A stretch of 64,000 nt of DNA from contig OZ240214.1 in assembly GCA_965197575.1 (NCBI GenBank), forward strand, positions 4,526,001 to 4,590,000, read 5' to 3'. This document shows, in pieces, positions 26,527-35,776 of this stretch. Made by a program: the position numbers and the translations under genes. Each line of letters starts with the position of its first letter. Position 1 is the stretch's first letter. The notes under the pieces were generated by a model. The model saw only the letters and a program-made list of their open reading frames with translations. It had not been told where the DNA came from and made no database searches. This DNA is from VXOI01 sp965197575 (GTDB taxonomy: Bacteria > Chloroflexota > Dehalococcoidia > Lucifugimonadales > UBA3495).

Positions 26527-26937
26527 CTATCCCAAGAACACCTTGACCCCTATTGCAACCATGCCGGCAATGATTGCGCCCCCCACCCCAAACAGCGAGA
26601 AAATCAGTTTGTCCAGACGCCGATTTATTTCGAGGATCTGCACACTCATCTCGTGCATACGCACGTCCGTCTGGGCCTGCGTCTCTTGCATACGCACGTC
26701 CGTCTGCGCTTGCATCTCGCGCATACGCTCGTTCATCTGCGCTTGCATCTCGCGCATACGCTCGTTCATCTGCGCTTGCATCTCGTGCATACGCTCGTTC
26801 ATCTGCCCTTGCATCTCGTGCATACGCACAGTCATATGCTCATACGTCTCGCGTATGCGCTCGTTCGTCTGCTGTTGGTGCCCTTCCAGCGCGCCTATAG
26901 CGCGCATTATGTCTCTTGTTGCCTCTTCCGTAACCAT
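26527..26937 (-). CDS. 11-residue-repeat coiled-coil protein with C-terminal membrane anchor
   Basis: 136 residues. After a helical start (MVTEEATRDIMRAIGALEG), residues about 38-95 are tandem 11-mers of the type REMQAQMNERM (variants HEMQGQMNERM, REMQAQTDVRM, QETQAQTDVRM). A hydrophobic segment follows (IFSLFGVGGAIIAGMVAIGVKVFL). Hendecad repeats suggest a right-handed or straight helical rod tethered to the membrane. DNA shows matching 33-bp tandem repeats (about 26650-26840). Similar small coiled-coil/TM proteins occur in many Chloroflexota and cyanobacteria; role unknown. ATG preceded by GGGGGGAG. Confidence 0.75.
   Translation of the reverse strand: MVTEEATRDIMRAIGALEGHQQQTNERIRETYEHMTVRMHEMQGQMNERMHEMQAQMNERMREMQAQMNERMREMQAQTDVRMQETQAQTDVRMHEMSVQILEINRRLDKLIFSLFGVGGAIIAGMVAIGVKVFLG
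26653..26838. repeat. 33-bp tandem repeat array
   Basis: About 5.6 copies of a 33-base unit, CATACGCTCGTTCATCTGCG followed by CTTGCATCTCGCG on the plus strand, encoding the hendecads of the gene at 26527-26937. It has no spacers, so it is not a CRISPR array. Copy number is likely variable between strains. Confidence 0.9.
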
Positions 26938-27357
26938 TAGTTCGCTACTCCCCCCAACTGTACTTGGGATTATAGCGCGTAACGGTCAGCCGGTGAAACG
27001 CCCGACGGGGACTTTCGTTTGCGGGCGTATTCTTGTTCTGCCGTAGCCCCAACCGGCCCAGGACGATTGCAAAGTCGCCTTTCATCACCCCAACCCAACA
27101 GTAACTCCCCAATCCCCTTGCCAACCCCGAATACACCTCCCTAACATAATATCCGTCACCCCAGACCCAACCCGCCACCGAGGCAGCACGGTATCCAATG
27201 CCCATAAACGACCCCGCCCGCCAGCCGGAACGTTCGTTGCCTTGTAGGGCAGCCCTTGTGGCTGCCCTTTGGACTGGAGGAAATGTCCGGTAATGTCCGG
27301 TAATGTCCGGGGAATAGAAAAATCCCCAAATGAGCCCCGCTAGGAGAACCTTAACCA
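26938..27357. other. Intergenic region with short repeats, no convincing gene
   Basis: 420 bases. A minus-strand frame is open but has no family features and its start coincides with the start of the plus-strand gene at 27358, so I do not accept it. Contains a perfect 8-bp-stem hairpin GGGCAGCC-CTTGT-GGCTGCCC (27247-27267) followed by TTT, and three copies of AATGTCCGG at 10-base spacing (27282-27310). The hairpin resembles dispersed repeats found between genes in this lineage, and could also act as a weak terminator. Confidence 0.6.
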
Positions 27358-27666
27358 ATGAACGACCTGAGACGTCGCGTCAACGCCCTGCGCCGTAAAA
27401 TGGCCCGCGCCCTTGCCGTCGTCCGGCTCCGCCCGTTGGCCCAGGAATTTTGCGACCAATGGGACTCGGACCTCTCCGGCTCCCGGCCCCTGCCCCAGTC
27501 CCATGCCTTTATCCGCCGGGTGGCCCAGGCCGGATTCCGCCTCACCACCTTCATGGCGGCCCACCGCTACCTGGAGCGGTGCCGCCGCCAGAACGCCCTT
27601 CCCGGCTGCCATGAGCTCGTCCGCTCCCTTCTCCCCTGGGCCGCGGACCTCGTCCCCGCAGGGTAG
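27358..27666 (+). CDS. Small conserved-type hypothetical protein
   Basis: 102 residues, Arg-rich and predicted all-helical: MNDLRRRVNALRRKMARALAVVRLRPLAQEF… then SHAFIRRVAQAGFRLTTFMAAHRYLERCRRQNALPGC. AGGAG sits eight bases before the ATG. No known domain; the Arg-rich start could bind nucleic acid. It is alone on its strand between repeats and the molybdopterin subunit gene. Nothing shows a function. Confidence 0.6.
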   Translation: MNDLRRRVNALRRKMARALAVVRLRPLAQEFCDQWDSDLSGSRPLPQSHAFIRRVAQAGFRLTTFMAAHRYLERCRRQNALPGCHELVRSLLPWAADLVPAG

Positions 27667-27932
27667 GGCAATTGCCAAGCCGGTTGACAGCGGTATTGCA
27701 GAGTTGAAATGCTGCCTGACGCCAGCCACGGTAAAGCTGTTCGTATATGTCAGTACGTACAAGCCATGAAGTGACTTTGCAATCGTCCTGCCAAACGGCC
27801 AGCGCGCCTTGCGCTTGTGGGACGGCTCTCGATATACTCAGCGCCTACTCCCGGATGGCGCGGATTCGCCCGCGCCGGGTCCGTTGCCGGGGCAACCCAG
27901 TTCAATCCGAGCCAACCCCGAAGGGGGCAGAC

Positions 27933-30281
27933 TTGACCCAGCCCTACATCGGTTCGCCGGTTCGACGACGGGAAGACGTGCGGTTCCTCACCGGGCAGGC
28001 CAGCTTCCTGGACGACATAACCCGCCCCGGTATGCTGCACGCCGCTATCCTGCGCAGTCCCCATGCCCATGCCAGAGTGCTGGGCATCGACGCCTCGGCG
28101 GCTTTGGCCATCGAAGGAGTGGAGGCGGTCTTCACTTACGACGACATCGCTTCCCTGGCCAAGGCCATCCCGGTTCGGGTGTTCGAGCTGCCGGGCATGG
28201 ACCGCTTTTTGCAGGAACCGCTGGCCAGCGACACGGTGCGCCATGCCGGGGAGGCCGTGGCGGTGGTAGTGGCCGAAAGCCGCTACCTGGCAGAGGACGC
28301 TCTGGACGCCATCGAGGTCCAATACGAGGCGCTGCCCGCGGTCACCGACGTCAAAGACGCCCTGCGGGACGCCGTTATCCTCCATCCCCAGAACGGCACC
28401 AACCTCACCGGGCATACCGAAGTGTCCACCGGCGACGTGGCGGCGGCGTTCCGTGACGCCGAGTACACCCGCAAGGAGGAGTTCCGCACCAACCGCCACA
28501 CCGGAAACCCGATGGAGACCCGTGGGCTGTTGGCCAGCTACGACGACGCTTCCGGCGAGCTGCACGTTTGGGGCCCCACCAAGGTGCCCCACTTCAACCG
28601 CGGAATACTGGCCCGGCACCTCGAATTGCCCGAGGAGAAGATCCACTTCATCGAGCCGGACGTTGGCGGCGGCTTCGGCATCCGGGGCGAGTTTTATCCC
28701 GAGGACTTCCTGATTCCCTTCGCTTCGGTGGAACTGGGCCGGCCGGTGAAGTGGGTGGAAGACCGGGCGGAGCACCTGATGTCGGCCAACCACTCGCGGG
28801 AAGTGGTATGCGAGGTGGAAGTTGCCGCCAGCCGGGACGGCGCCCTCTTGGGTCTGCGCACCGTTGTCTACGGCGACATGGGGGCCTACGTGCGCACTCA
28901 CGGCAGCGTGGTACCGGCGCTGACCGCCGTAATGCTGCCGGGGCCGTACCGCATCCCTGCCTTCGAAGCCTCCATCAACTGCGTGGCAACCAACAAGATG
29001 GGCGCGGGCACCTACCGTGCGCCCGGCTTCTTCGAGGGCACGTTCGTGCGGGAGCGGCTGCTGGACCTGGTGGCCGCCGACCTGGGGCTGGACCCGGCGG
29101 AACTACGGCGCAGGAACCTGATCGAGCCGTCGGAGATGCCCTACACCGTAGGCCCGACCCGGTTGGACGGCAGTCTGACGGTGTACGACAGCGGCGACTA
29201 CCCCAGCGCCTTCGAGCAAACGCTGCAACAAATCGGCTACGATTCCATCAAAGACCGGCAGGGACCCGACAAGCAGGGCCGCTACCACGGCGTTGGGCTG
29301 GCCAGCTACGTCGAACCAACCGGGTTCGGCCCTTTCGAGGGCGCGCGGGTTGTGGTCACCGAAGCTGGGGCCGTCGAGGTCTACCTGGGGACGACCACGA
29401 TGGGCCAAGGCCACGAGACGGTGATGGCCCAGATCACCGCCGATTCGCTGGGCGCGGCAATCGATGACGTGCAAATCTTCCACGGCAGCACCGACTATCT
29501 GCCCGCCAGCATCGGGACCTTCGGCAGCCGCGCTTCGGTGATGGCCGGCAGCGCCATCCACCTCTCCTGCCAAACGCTGAAAGCCCGGCTTCTCGCCCTT
29601 GCCGCCGGATACCTGGACACCCAACCCGAGGCCCTGGACCTGCAACGAAGCGTCGTTGTCCGGTTGGGCAACGGCGGAGGGCCGACGGACTTGACCCTGC
29701 CCCGGCTGGCCGAACTGGCCGAGTCGGTCCGGCAGTTCGACAGCCCGGAGGCGGTCCCAGGATCGGATTTAGAGGCCACCGAGTATTTCCGTATCGAGCA
29801 ATGGACTTACGCCTACGGCAGCCATGCCGCCCACGTGGCCGTCGACCCGGAGACAGGCAAGATCGACCTCCTCCGCTACGTCGTGGTGGAGGACGTGGGC
29901 CGCTGCCTCAATCCCTTGACCATGCACGGCCAGTCCGTCGGCGGAGCGGCCCAAGGGATCGGCGGGACCCTGCTGGAGGAGCTGGTCTACGACGGGAACG
30001 GTCAGCTATTGGCCGGGACGTTCATGGACTATCTGCTGCCGACCAGCCTCGACGTGCCGAACATCGAGTGCGTAATCCTGGAGGAAGCGCCGTCGCCCCT
30101 GAATCCATTGGGCGTCAAGGGCGCGGGAGAAGGCGCGATTCTGGCCACCGGCGCCGCCCTCGGCAACGCCGTCGCCCATGCCCTTTCGTCCTTCGGGGTA
30201 CAGGTTAACAGCCTCCCCTTGAGTCCGGGCAACATCCGCGATTGGATTCGCTCGGCCCAAGCAGGGGCAATTGGCGAATAG
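27933..30281 (+). CDS. Molybdopterin-binding large subunit, xanthine dehydrogenase/CODH-like family
   Basis: 782 residues. N-terminal aldehyde-oxidase a/b-hammerhead domain (SPVRRREDVRFLTGQASFLDD), then the Mo-cofactor domains with GGGFGIRGEFYPED near residue 245, GAGTYRAPGFFEG near residue 353, GQGHETVMAQI and the C-terminal GVKGAGEGA with the catalytic Glu. The form I CODH active-site Cys motif AYxCSFR is absent, so it is probably not a CO dehydrogenase. The TTG at 27933 is chosen because AAGGGGG lies five bases upstream and it gives LTQPYIGSPVRRR; longer readings look non-coding. It lies 23 kb from coxS-coxM on the other strand. Confidence 0.93.
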   Translation: MTQPYIGSPVRRREDVRFLTGQASFLDDITRPGMLHAAILRSPHAHARVLGIDASAALAIEGVEAVFTYDDIASLAKAIPVRVFELPGMDRFLQEPLASDTVRHAGEAVAVVVAESRYLAEDALDAIEVQYEALPAVTDVKDALRDAVILHPQNGTNLTGHTEVSTGDVAAAFRDAEYTRKEEFRTNRHTGNPMETRGLLASYDDASGELHVWGPTKVPHFNRGILARHLELPEEKIHFIEPDVGGGFGIRGEFYPEDFLIPFASVELGRPVKWVEDRAEHLMSANHSREVVCEVEVAASRDGALLGLRTVVYGDMGAYVRTHGSVVPALTAVMLPGPYRIPAFEASINCVATNKMGAGTYRAPGFFEGTFVRERLLDLVAADLGLDPAELRRRNLIEPSEMPYTVGPTRLDGSLTVYDSGDYPSAFEQTLQQIGYDSIKDRQGPDKQGRYHGVGLASYVEPTGFGPFEGARVVVTEAGAVEVYLGTTTMGQGHETVMAQITADSLGAAIDDVQIFHGSTDYLPASIGTFGSRASVMAGSAIHLSCQTLKARLLALAAGYLDTQPEALDLQRSVVVRLGNGGGPTDLTLPRLAELAESVRQFDSPEAVPGSDLEATEYFRIEQWTYAYGSHAAHVAVDPETGKIDLLRYVVVEDVGRCLNPLTMHGQSVGGAAQGIGGTLLEELVYDGNGQLLAGTFMDYLLPTSLDVPNIECVILEEAPSPLNPLGVKGAGEGAILATGAALGNAVAHALSSFGVQVNSLPLSPGNIRDWIRSAQAGAIGE

Positions 30282-30311
30282 CCGTTGGGCGGGCGCCCCG
30301 CAGGCCCTGCC

Positions 30312-31522
30312 TAGTACCGTTTCAATTTAATCCTGATGGATAGATATGTTGGAGTTTACTGCGGGCGTCTTGAGTGGAGAACCGCCAGTCTATGACGGCG
30401 CCAGCATCGTTGCGCTCGCGTTCGAGGGCGGCAACCTCCTGCCGCAGCAGCACTTCATCGCCGACCCGGCGGTTCAGACACTGTCTGCTGAAGACGCTCA
30501 ACTCGATCTCGGCCATGTTCAGCCAGCTTCCATGGGTGGGAGTGTGGTGCAGCTCCAGACGCTTGGCTATACGACGCGCTTCGGACGCTCCAAATGCTTC
30601 GTAGAGCGAGCCGGGCTTGTGGGTGTTGAGATTGTCCAACACCAGCCGGACGACCCTGGCGTGGGGGTACGCCTGGTCAACCAGCCAGCGCATCTGGTGA
30701 GCAAAGTCCACAGCAGTGCGGCGCCCGGTCACTTCGACGTGTCTCCATCCGCCCTTCGGTTCACAGAACATGAACAGGTTCCGGGTCCCGTTTCGCTGGT
30801 ACTCGGTGTCATAGCGCTCCACCCGTCCGGGGGCGGCCTTGATGGGAGGCCGCCCATCCTCGAGCAACTGCTTGGAGGACTCGTCAAAACACACCACCGG
30901 CCGCTCCGGGTCGTACTCTTCGTGATAAAGGTCCAGCACATCCTCCATCCGGGCCACGAACTCCCCGCTCAGCTTGGGGATGCGCCATTCCTTTTTCTTC
31001 CACGGCTTGAGTTCGTTTTTTTGAGTATCTGGCGCACCGTCTCCAGGGAGATGCTCCCGGCAAACTCCATCGCCACTACCTTGTCCGCCAGCAGATGGAG
31101 CGTCCAGTTTACATGTCCTTCGGGTGGACTGCTGCACGCGATGGCGACGAGGTGCGCCTCCTGTCTGCCGCTCAGCTTGCGCTCACGGCCTGACCGTGGC
31201 CGGTCGTTGATTGCGGCTTCCAGCCCCTCCTCGACGAACCGTCTGCGCACTCTGGCAACAGTGGCGGCGCTGAGCGAAACCGCCTCAGCCGCCTCACGGT
31301 CTAAGAGTCCTTCGTCAGCTTTCAACAGCGCAAGGGCCCGCTTTACCGTGCGGGCCAACGGCTTGCCACGGCCGGATGTTTCAATCAGAGCGAAGCGTTC
31401 GGATTGGGTCAGTTCGACTTTGTATTTGGAGACAGGCATATCAGGTACGGCCTCGCTAAAGGATTTTACTCAAGCCTACCTGATCTCCCTTATGATTGTA
31501 AGACTTTCTGGAAACGGTACTA
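30312..31522 (-). mobile_element. IS630-family insertion sequence, element A
   Basis: About 1.2 kb. Ends are inverted copies of TAGTACCGTTTC (30312-30323 and 31511-31522), with the outermost TA the expected target dinucleotide duplication of IS630. One frameshifted transposase gene fills it. It abuts element B directly at 31521-31525, both in the same orientation. Confidence 0.88.
30322..31439 (-). CDS. IS630 transposase (ORFA/ORFB by frameshift), element A
   Basis: ORFA (31439 to 30969) encodes the helix-turn-helix DNA-binding half (MPVSKYKVELTQSERFAL…, TVARVRRRFVEEGLEAAIND). ORFB, in the -1 frame, begins near 31030 and carries the DDE core: CFDESS (first Asp), VLDNLNTHKPGSLYEAF (second Asp) and LNMAEIELSVF (Glu). 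The switch is expected at a run of seven A on the coding strand (31016-31022), by ribosomal or polymerase slippage. All three catalytic residues are present, so it may be active. The stop codon falls inside the terminal repeat. Confidence 0.88.
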
Positions 31523-32649
31523 GTAGTCAGTCAAGGTTGAAGTGTCAGGATAGAGGCGGCGCATTTTGGTTCTGGCATCCTTGGTGGTGAAACGCCAGTT
31601 GATGATGGCACCGGCCGCATTGCGTTCTGCCTCGCAGGCGCTGATGTTCCTTTGCAGGGCGTCCTCATCGGGGTTCCGTTTCTTGAGACAGGCCCGGGCC
31701 AGTACGCTGAACTCGATCTCGGCCATATTCAGCCAGCTGCCATGCTTGGGCGTGTGGTGAAACTCCAGCCGTTTGGCGATGCGCCTGGCCTCAGCCGCCG
31801 GAAAGGTCTCATAGAGGGACGCTATCCGGTGTGTGTTCAAGTTGTCGAGCACCATTCGGACCACAGGGATATCGGGATATGCCTCGTCCACCAGCCAGCG
31901 CATCTGATGGGCGAAGTCCTGCATGGTGCGCCGCCCGGTAACCGCCACGTGGCGCCAGCCCGCCCGGGGTTCGCAGGTCAGGAACAGGTTCCTCGTTCCC
32001 GCTCTCAGGTACTCGTAGTCCTGACGCCTGGGCCGCCCCGGTTTCGCCGGGATGGGCGGCGTGAGGTCGGCCAGCAACTGGGTGGAGGTCTCGTCAAAGC
32101 AGACCACCGGCCTTTCGGGGTCGTAGGGCTCGGCGTAGAGGTCCAGCACGTCCTCCATGTGGGCCACGAACTCCGCGCTCACTTTCGGGATGCACCACTG
32201 TTTCTTCCGCCACGGCTTGAGTGCGTTTTTTTCAACCGCAACCGCACCGTCTCGTGGGAGAGGGACTCCACCAGTCCCAGTTCCACCGCCTTGCCCGCCA
32301 GCACGCGCAACGTCCAGTGGTCGTGGCCCTCGGGCGCCGGGCTGCAGGCCAGGGCGATGAGATGCGCCTCCGCCCGGTCGTCCAGCTTCCGGTGGCGGGT
32401 GCTCTGATTGCGGTGTCTGAGCACCTCATCCAAACCATCCTCGGCGTACCGTCGCTTGGTGCGGAATACGGTCCGCTCCGAGACGTCCAGGGCGGCGGCC
32501 ACCTGCGAGGCGCTCCAGCCCTCGTCTGTCTTGAGCAGGATACGGGCCCTCGTGATTGCTTGGGCAGAACTCCGGCCACCCCTGATCATCTGCCTGAGCC
32601 GACCCTTTTCCCCGGCGGCTAACCGGACTGCGAATTTCTCCTGCACCAT
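31520..32649 (-). CDS. IS630 transposase (frameshifted), element B
   Basis: ORFA starts at the ATG at 32649 (MVQEKFAVRLAAGEKGRLRQ) with an HTH (ASQVAAALDVSERTVFRTKRRYAEDG). ORFB in the -1 frame supplies the DDE core: CFDETS, VLDNLNTHRIASLYETF and LNMAEIEFSVLARACLKKR, triad intact. A run of seven A (32226-32232, minus strand) marks the slip site. The ORFB stop TAG is formed at the junction with element A (31520-31522). Confidence 0.86.
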
Positions 32650-32746
32650 GAACGCCCCACCTCCCACAACACTGCTTCCTCTCCCAAAGGTACCATCGAA
32701 ACCTGGCGCATGGAATATCTGACAATGCGAGTTTGACTGGGTACTA
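31521..32746 (-). mobile_element. IS630-family insertion sequence, element B
   Basis: About 1.2 kb. Ends are imperfect inverted repeats sharing TAGTA-x-x-CAGTCAA-x-x-T-x-G-x-A-x-TGTCAG (left from 31521, right ending 32746). Different family branch from element A by its transposase. Followed directly by a MITE. Confidence 0.85.
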
Positions 32747-32896
32747 AACTAAAGCCAAGGTGAAATGTACATATCGCTAGACCGCACTGTCGGTGGCCAC
32801 CCATTTGGGGCCCAAAGGTGAGATGAAGTGCCGTGGAGTCCTTTAGGTCGTCTTCAAGACCCCCGAAATGCACATCCCACCTTGGTATTGGTTTAG
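32744..32896 (-). repeat. MITE family 1, copy a (153 bp, inverted)
   Basis: Non-coding element with ends CTAAACTAAAGCCAAGGTG and, inverted, CTAAACCAATACCAAGGTG, i.e. imperfect terminal repeats of about 30 bp. Two more copies lie at 33009 and 34391 in the opposite orientation. Central part contains GGGCCCCAAATGGGTGGCC. Ends in TA dinucleotides shared with the flanking elements. Confidence 0.9.
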
Positions 32897-33011
32897 TACT
32901 CAGTCACGTTTGAATTGGCATGATGATTTTCACGGGTGACAGTCAGTTCCACTCTTAATTTCCTAAACCTTGCTTCTCAGCAACTGTCATTTCTGGCATG
33001 ACTGAGTACTA
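32894..33011. repeat. 118-bp non-autonomous IS630-like element
   Basis: Bounded by TAGTACTCAGTC at the left and GACTGAGTACTA at the right (perfect 12-bp inverted ends) with no transposase between. The ends start TAGTA as in elements A and B, so a passively moved derivative is likely. It is framed by inverted MITE copies a and b, making a 417-bp palindromic structure (32744-33160). Confidence 0.82.
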
Positions 33012-33160
33012 AACCAATACCAAGGTGGGATGTGCATTTCGGGGGTCTTGAAGACGACCTAAAGGACTCCACGGCACTTCATCTCACCTTTACGTCCCAA
33101 CTGGGGGCGACCGACAGTGCGGTCTAGCGATATGTACATTTCACCTTGGCTTTAGTTTAG
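33009..33160 (+). repeat. MITE family 1, copy b (152 bp)
   Basis: Reverse-oriented copy of 32744-32896, differing mainly in the centre (ACGTCCCAACTGGGGGCGACC in place of the GGGCCCC stretch). Together with copy a it forms long inverted arms. Confidence 0.9.
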
Positions 33161-34393
33161 TAGACCAACAGCTTTGAAATGAGGCATGAAGGATGTATTC
33201 TTCCAAGCATAGGGATTAGTGGATTGGAGCAAGGGAGAATCGTCATGCCGGCCAAGAAATACCGTATCCAGCTGACAACCGAAGAGCAACAGGAACTGAA
33301 GGCGTTGGTTTCCCGCGGGCGTGCGGCGGCGTATAAGCAGACCCATGCCCGCATCTTGCTGCTGAGCAATGAGGCGCAAGCAGACGGGTCCCTGAAGGAC
33401 GAAGAGATTGCCAGAGTTCTCAAGATTAGCAGCGCGACGGTTGAAAGGGTGCGCCGTTGTTGTGTGGAGGAAGGGATTGAGGCGGCGCTGAACCGTAAGC
33501 GGCAACTGCGCCGCCGTCAGAAGAAACTGGATGGCGCCGGGGAAGCCCACTTGATTGCGTTGGCCTGTGCGGAACCGCCGGAAGGCCGCGTGCGTTGGAC
33601 GCTGAAGTTGTTGGCGGACCAGCTGGTCGAATGCGAGATAGTGGAGAGCATCAGCGGCGAGACGGTGCGCCAGGCGCTTAAAAAAACGAACTCAAGCCCT
33701 GGCTGAAAGAGTGCTGGTGCATCCCGCCTGAAAGCAACGCGGACTTTGTGTGCGCGATGGAAGATGTACTGGAAGTCTACCAGCGCTCCTACGGGGACAA
33801 CGAAGTGCTGGTGTGCCTGGATGAGACCAGCAAACAGCAAGTGAAGGAGACCCGGGTGGGGCGGCCGGCCGGGCCGGGCGCGGCGGCGGTGTACGATTAC
33901 GAATACGAGCGCAATGGCGTGAGCAACCGGTTCATGTTGTTTGCGCCCTTGGCAGGATGGCGGCGGGTCGAAGTGACGGACCGCCGCACGAAAGTGGATT
34001 GGGCGCGGCAGATCAAGAAGCTGGTGGATGAGGACTATGCTGGCAAGGACCGGATTGTGCTGGTGATGGACAACCTGAACACCCACCATCCGGCCTCGTT
34101 GTACGAGGCGTTTGAGCCTGCCGAGGCGCGGCGCATCGCCGAACGGCTGGAGGTCCGCTACACGCCGAAACATGGGAGTTGGCTGAACATGGCCGAGATT
34201 GAGATCGGGGTGCTGGCCCGGCAATGTCTGGACCGGCGTATGGCCAGCCAAAGTATCCTGCGCCGCGAGGTCAACGCTTGGCAAGGCCGACGCAACCGGG
34301 ACACGATACAAGTGAACTGGCGCTTCACCACCGAGGATGCGCGCATCAAACTGAAGTCTCTATATCCAGCAATTCAAGGTTGTTGAACTACTA
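33158..34393 (+). mobile_element. IS630-family insertion sequence, element C
   Basis: About 1.24 kb. Left end TAGTAGACCAACAGCTTTGAA, right end (inverted) TAGTAGTTCAACAACCTTGAA: imperfect terminal repeats. Inserted between MITE copies b and c, at the TA of their TTTAG/CTAAA ends. Closely related to element D, in the same orientation. Confidence 0.88.
33245..34386 (+). CDS. IS630 transposase (frameshifted), element C
   Basis: ORFA starts at the ATG at 33245 (MPAKKYRIQLTTEEQQELKAL) and ends shortly after the slip site, a run of seven A at 33680-33686. ORFB in the -1 frame carries ELKPWLKECW, the DDE core CLDETS, VMDNLNTHHPASLYEAF and LNMAEIEIGVLARQC: triad intact. Likely functional if the frameshift occurs. 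Confidence 0.88.
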
Positions 34394-34543
34394 AACCAAT
34401 ACCAAGGTGGGATGTGCATTTCTGGGGTCTTGAAGACGACCGAAAGGACTCCACAGAACCTCGTATCACCTTTGGGCCCCAAATGGGTGGCCACCGACAG
34501 TGCGGTCTAGCGATATGTACATTTCACCTTGGCTTTAGTTTAG
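34391..34543 (+). repeat. MITE family 1, copy c (153 bp)
   Basis: Third copy, same orientation as copy b; ends CTAAACCAATACC … GGCTTTAGTTTAG. Separates elements C and D. Substitutions relative to copy a are few (for example TTTCTGGGG versus TTTCGGGGG). Confidence 0.9.
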
Positions 34544-35776
34544 TAGACCAACAGCTTTGAAATGATAGGTGAGTGGAGTACCCTACCGGGGACAGGGCCA
34601 AGCAGATTGAGTAGTTGGAGGAAGGGGATGTCGGCTAGGAAGTATCGGGTGCAGTTGAGCACGGAGGAACGGCAGGAACTGAAGGCGTTGGTGTCCCGGG
34701 GGCGGGCGGCGGCATACCGGCAGACTCATGCCCGCATCCTGCTGCTGAGCGATGAGGCTCAGGGGGACGGGGCCATGAAGGACGAGGAGATTGCCCGGTC
34801 CCTTCAGATCGGCAGCGCGACGGTGGAGCGGGTGCGCCGCCGCTGCGTGGAGGAGGGGGTTGAGGCAGCGCTGGGACGCAGGGAGCAACTGCGCCGCCGG
34901 GAGAAGAAAATGTACGGTTCGGGTGAGGCCCACCTGATTGCTCTGGCCTGCGGAGAACCACCGGAGGGACGAAGCAGCTGGACGCTGAAACTGCTGGCGA
35001 ACCGGCTGGTGGAGTGCGAGGTCGTGGAGAGCATCAGCCCGGAGACGGTGCGGCAGACACTGAAAAAACCGAACTGAAGCCTTGGTTGAAGGAGTGCTGG
35101 CGCATCCCGCCGCAGGGGAGCGCGGAGTTCGTATGCGCCATGGAAGACGTGTTGGAAGTCTACCATCGCCAGTATGGGGACCGCGAAGTTCTGGTAGGCC
35201 TGGACGAGGCCAGCAAACAGCAGGTGCAGGAGACCCGCCGGCCGCGGCCGCCATGCCCCGGGGCCGCCAGGGCCTGCGATTACGAATACCGGCGCAACGG
35301 CGTGAGCAGCCTCTTCATGCTGTTTGCGCCGTTGGAAGGGTGGCGCCGGGTGGAAGTCACGGACCGGCGTACCCGGGTCGATTGGGCGCGGGTGGTCCAG
35401 CAACTGGTGGACGTGGACTACGCGGACAAAGACCGGATAGTGCTGGTGATGGACAACCTGAACACCCATCATCCGGCCTCGCTGTACGATGCGTTTGAGC
35501 CCGCCGAAGCGCGGCGCATCGCCGAGCGGCTGGAAATCCACTACACCCCCAGGCATGGGAGTTGGCTGAACATGGCGGGGATAGAAACCGGGGTTCTGTC
35601 CCGCCAATGTCCGGACCGCCGCATCCCCGATCAGGAGGTCCTGCGGCGGGAGGTGGAGGCGTGGCAGGGCCAGCGCAACCGGGAGGCTGTGCGGGTGGAC
35701 TGGCGCTTCACCACCGAGGACGCCCGCATCAAACTGAAGTCGCTTTACCCATCAATACAACACTGACGCACCACTA
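34541..35776 (+). mobile_element. IS630-family insertion sequence, element D
   Basis: About 1.24 kb. Left end TAGTAGACCAACAGCTTTG identical to element C over more than 19 bases; right end is more diverged (inverted TAGTGGTGCGTCAG). The right TA supplies the stop codon of the neighbouring minus-strand gene at 35774-36070. Confidence 0.83.
34628..35766 (+). CDS. IS630 transposase (frameshifted), element D, DDE Glu lost
   Basis: ORFA starts at 34628 (MSARKYRVQLSTEERQELKAL) and stops just after a run of six A (35063-35068); ORFB in the -1 frame begins near 35062. The core reads GLDEAS (first Asp), VMDNLNTHHPASLYDAF (second Asp) but LNMAGIETGVL where element C has LNMAEIEIGVL: the third catalytic residue is Gly. 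One Glu remains two residues on. So this copy is probably inactive, or moved in trans. Confidence 0.85.

Noticed and set aside
26653..26838. CRISPR-like repeat array
   Set aside because: Repeats are contiguous 33-mers in a coding frame, with no spacers and no cas genes nearby.
26945..27358. 137-residue open frame on the minus strand
   Set aside because: No family features, no ribosome-binding site, and its start overlaps that of the better gene on the plus strand; the DNA contains short repeats.
27933..30281. CO dehydrogenase form I large subunit
   Set aside because: The AYxCSFR active-site loop is not present; only the wider xanthine dehydrogenase family can be claimed.
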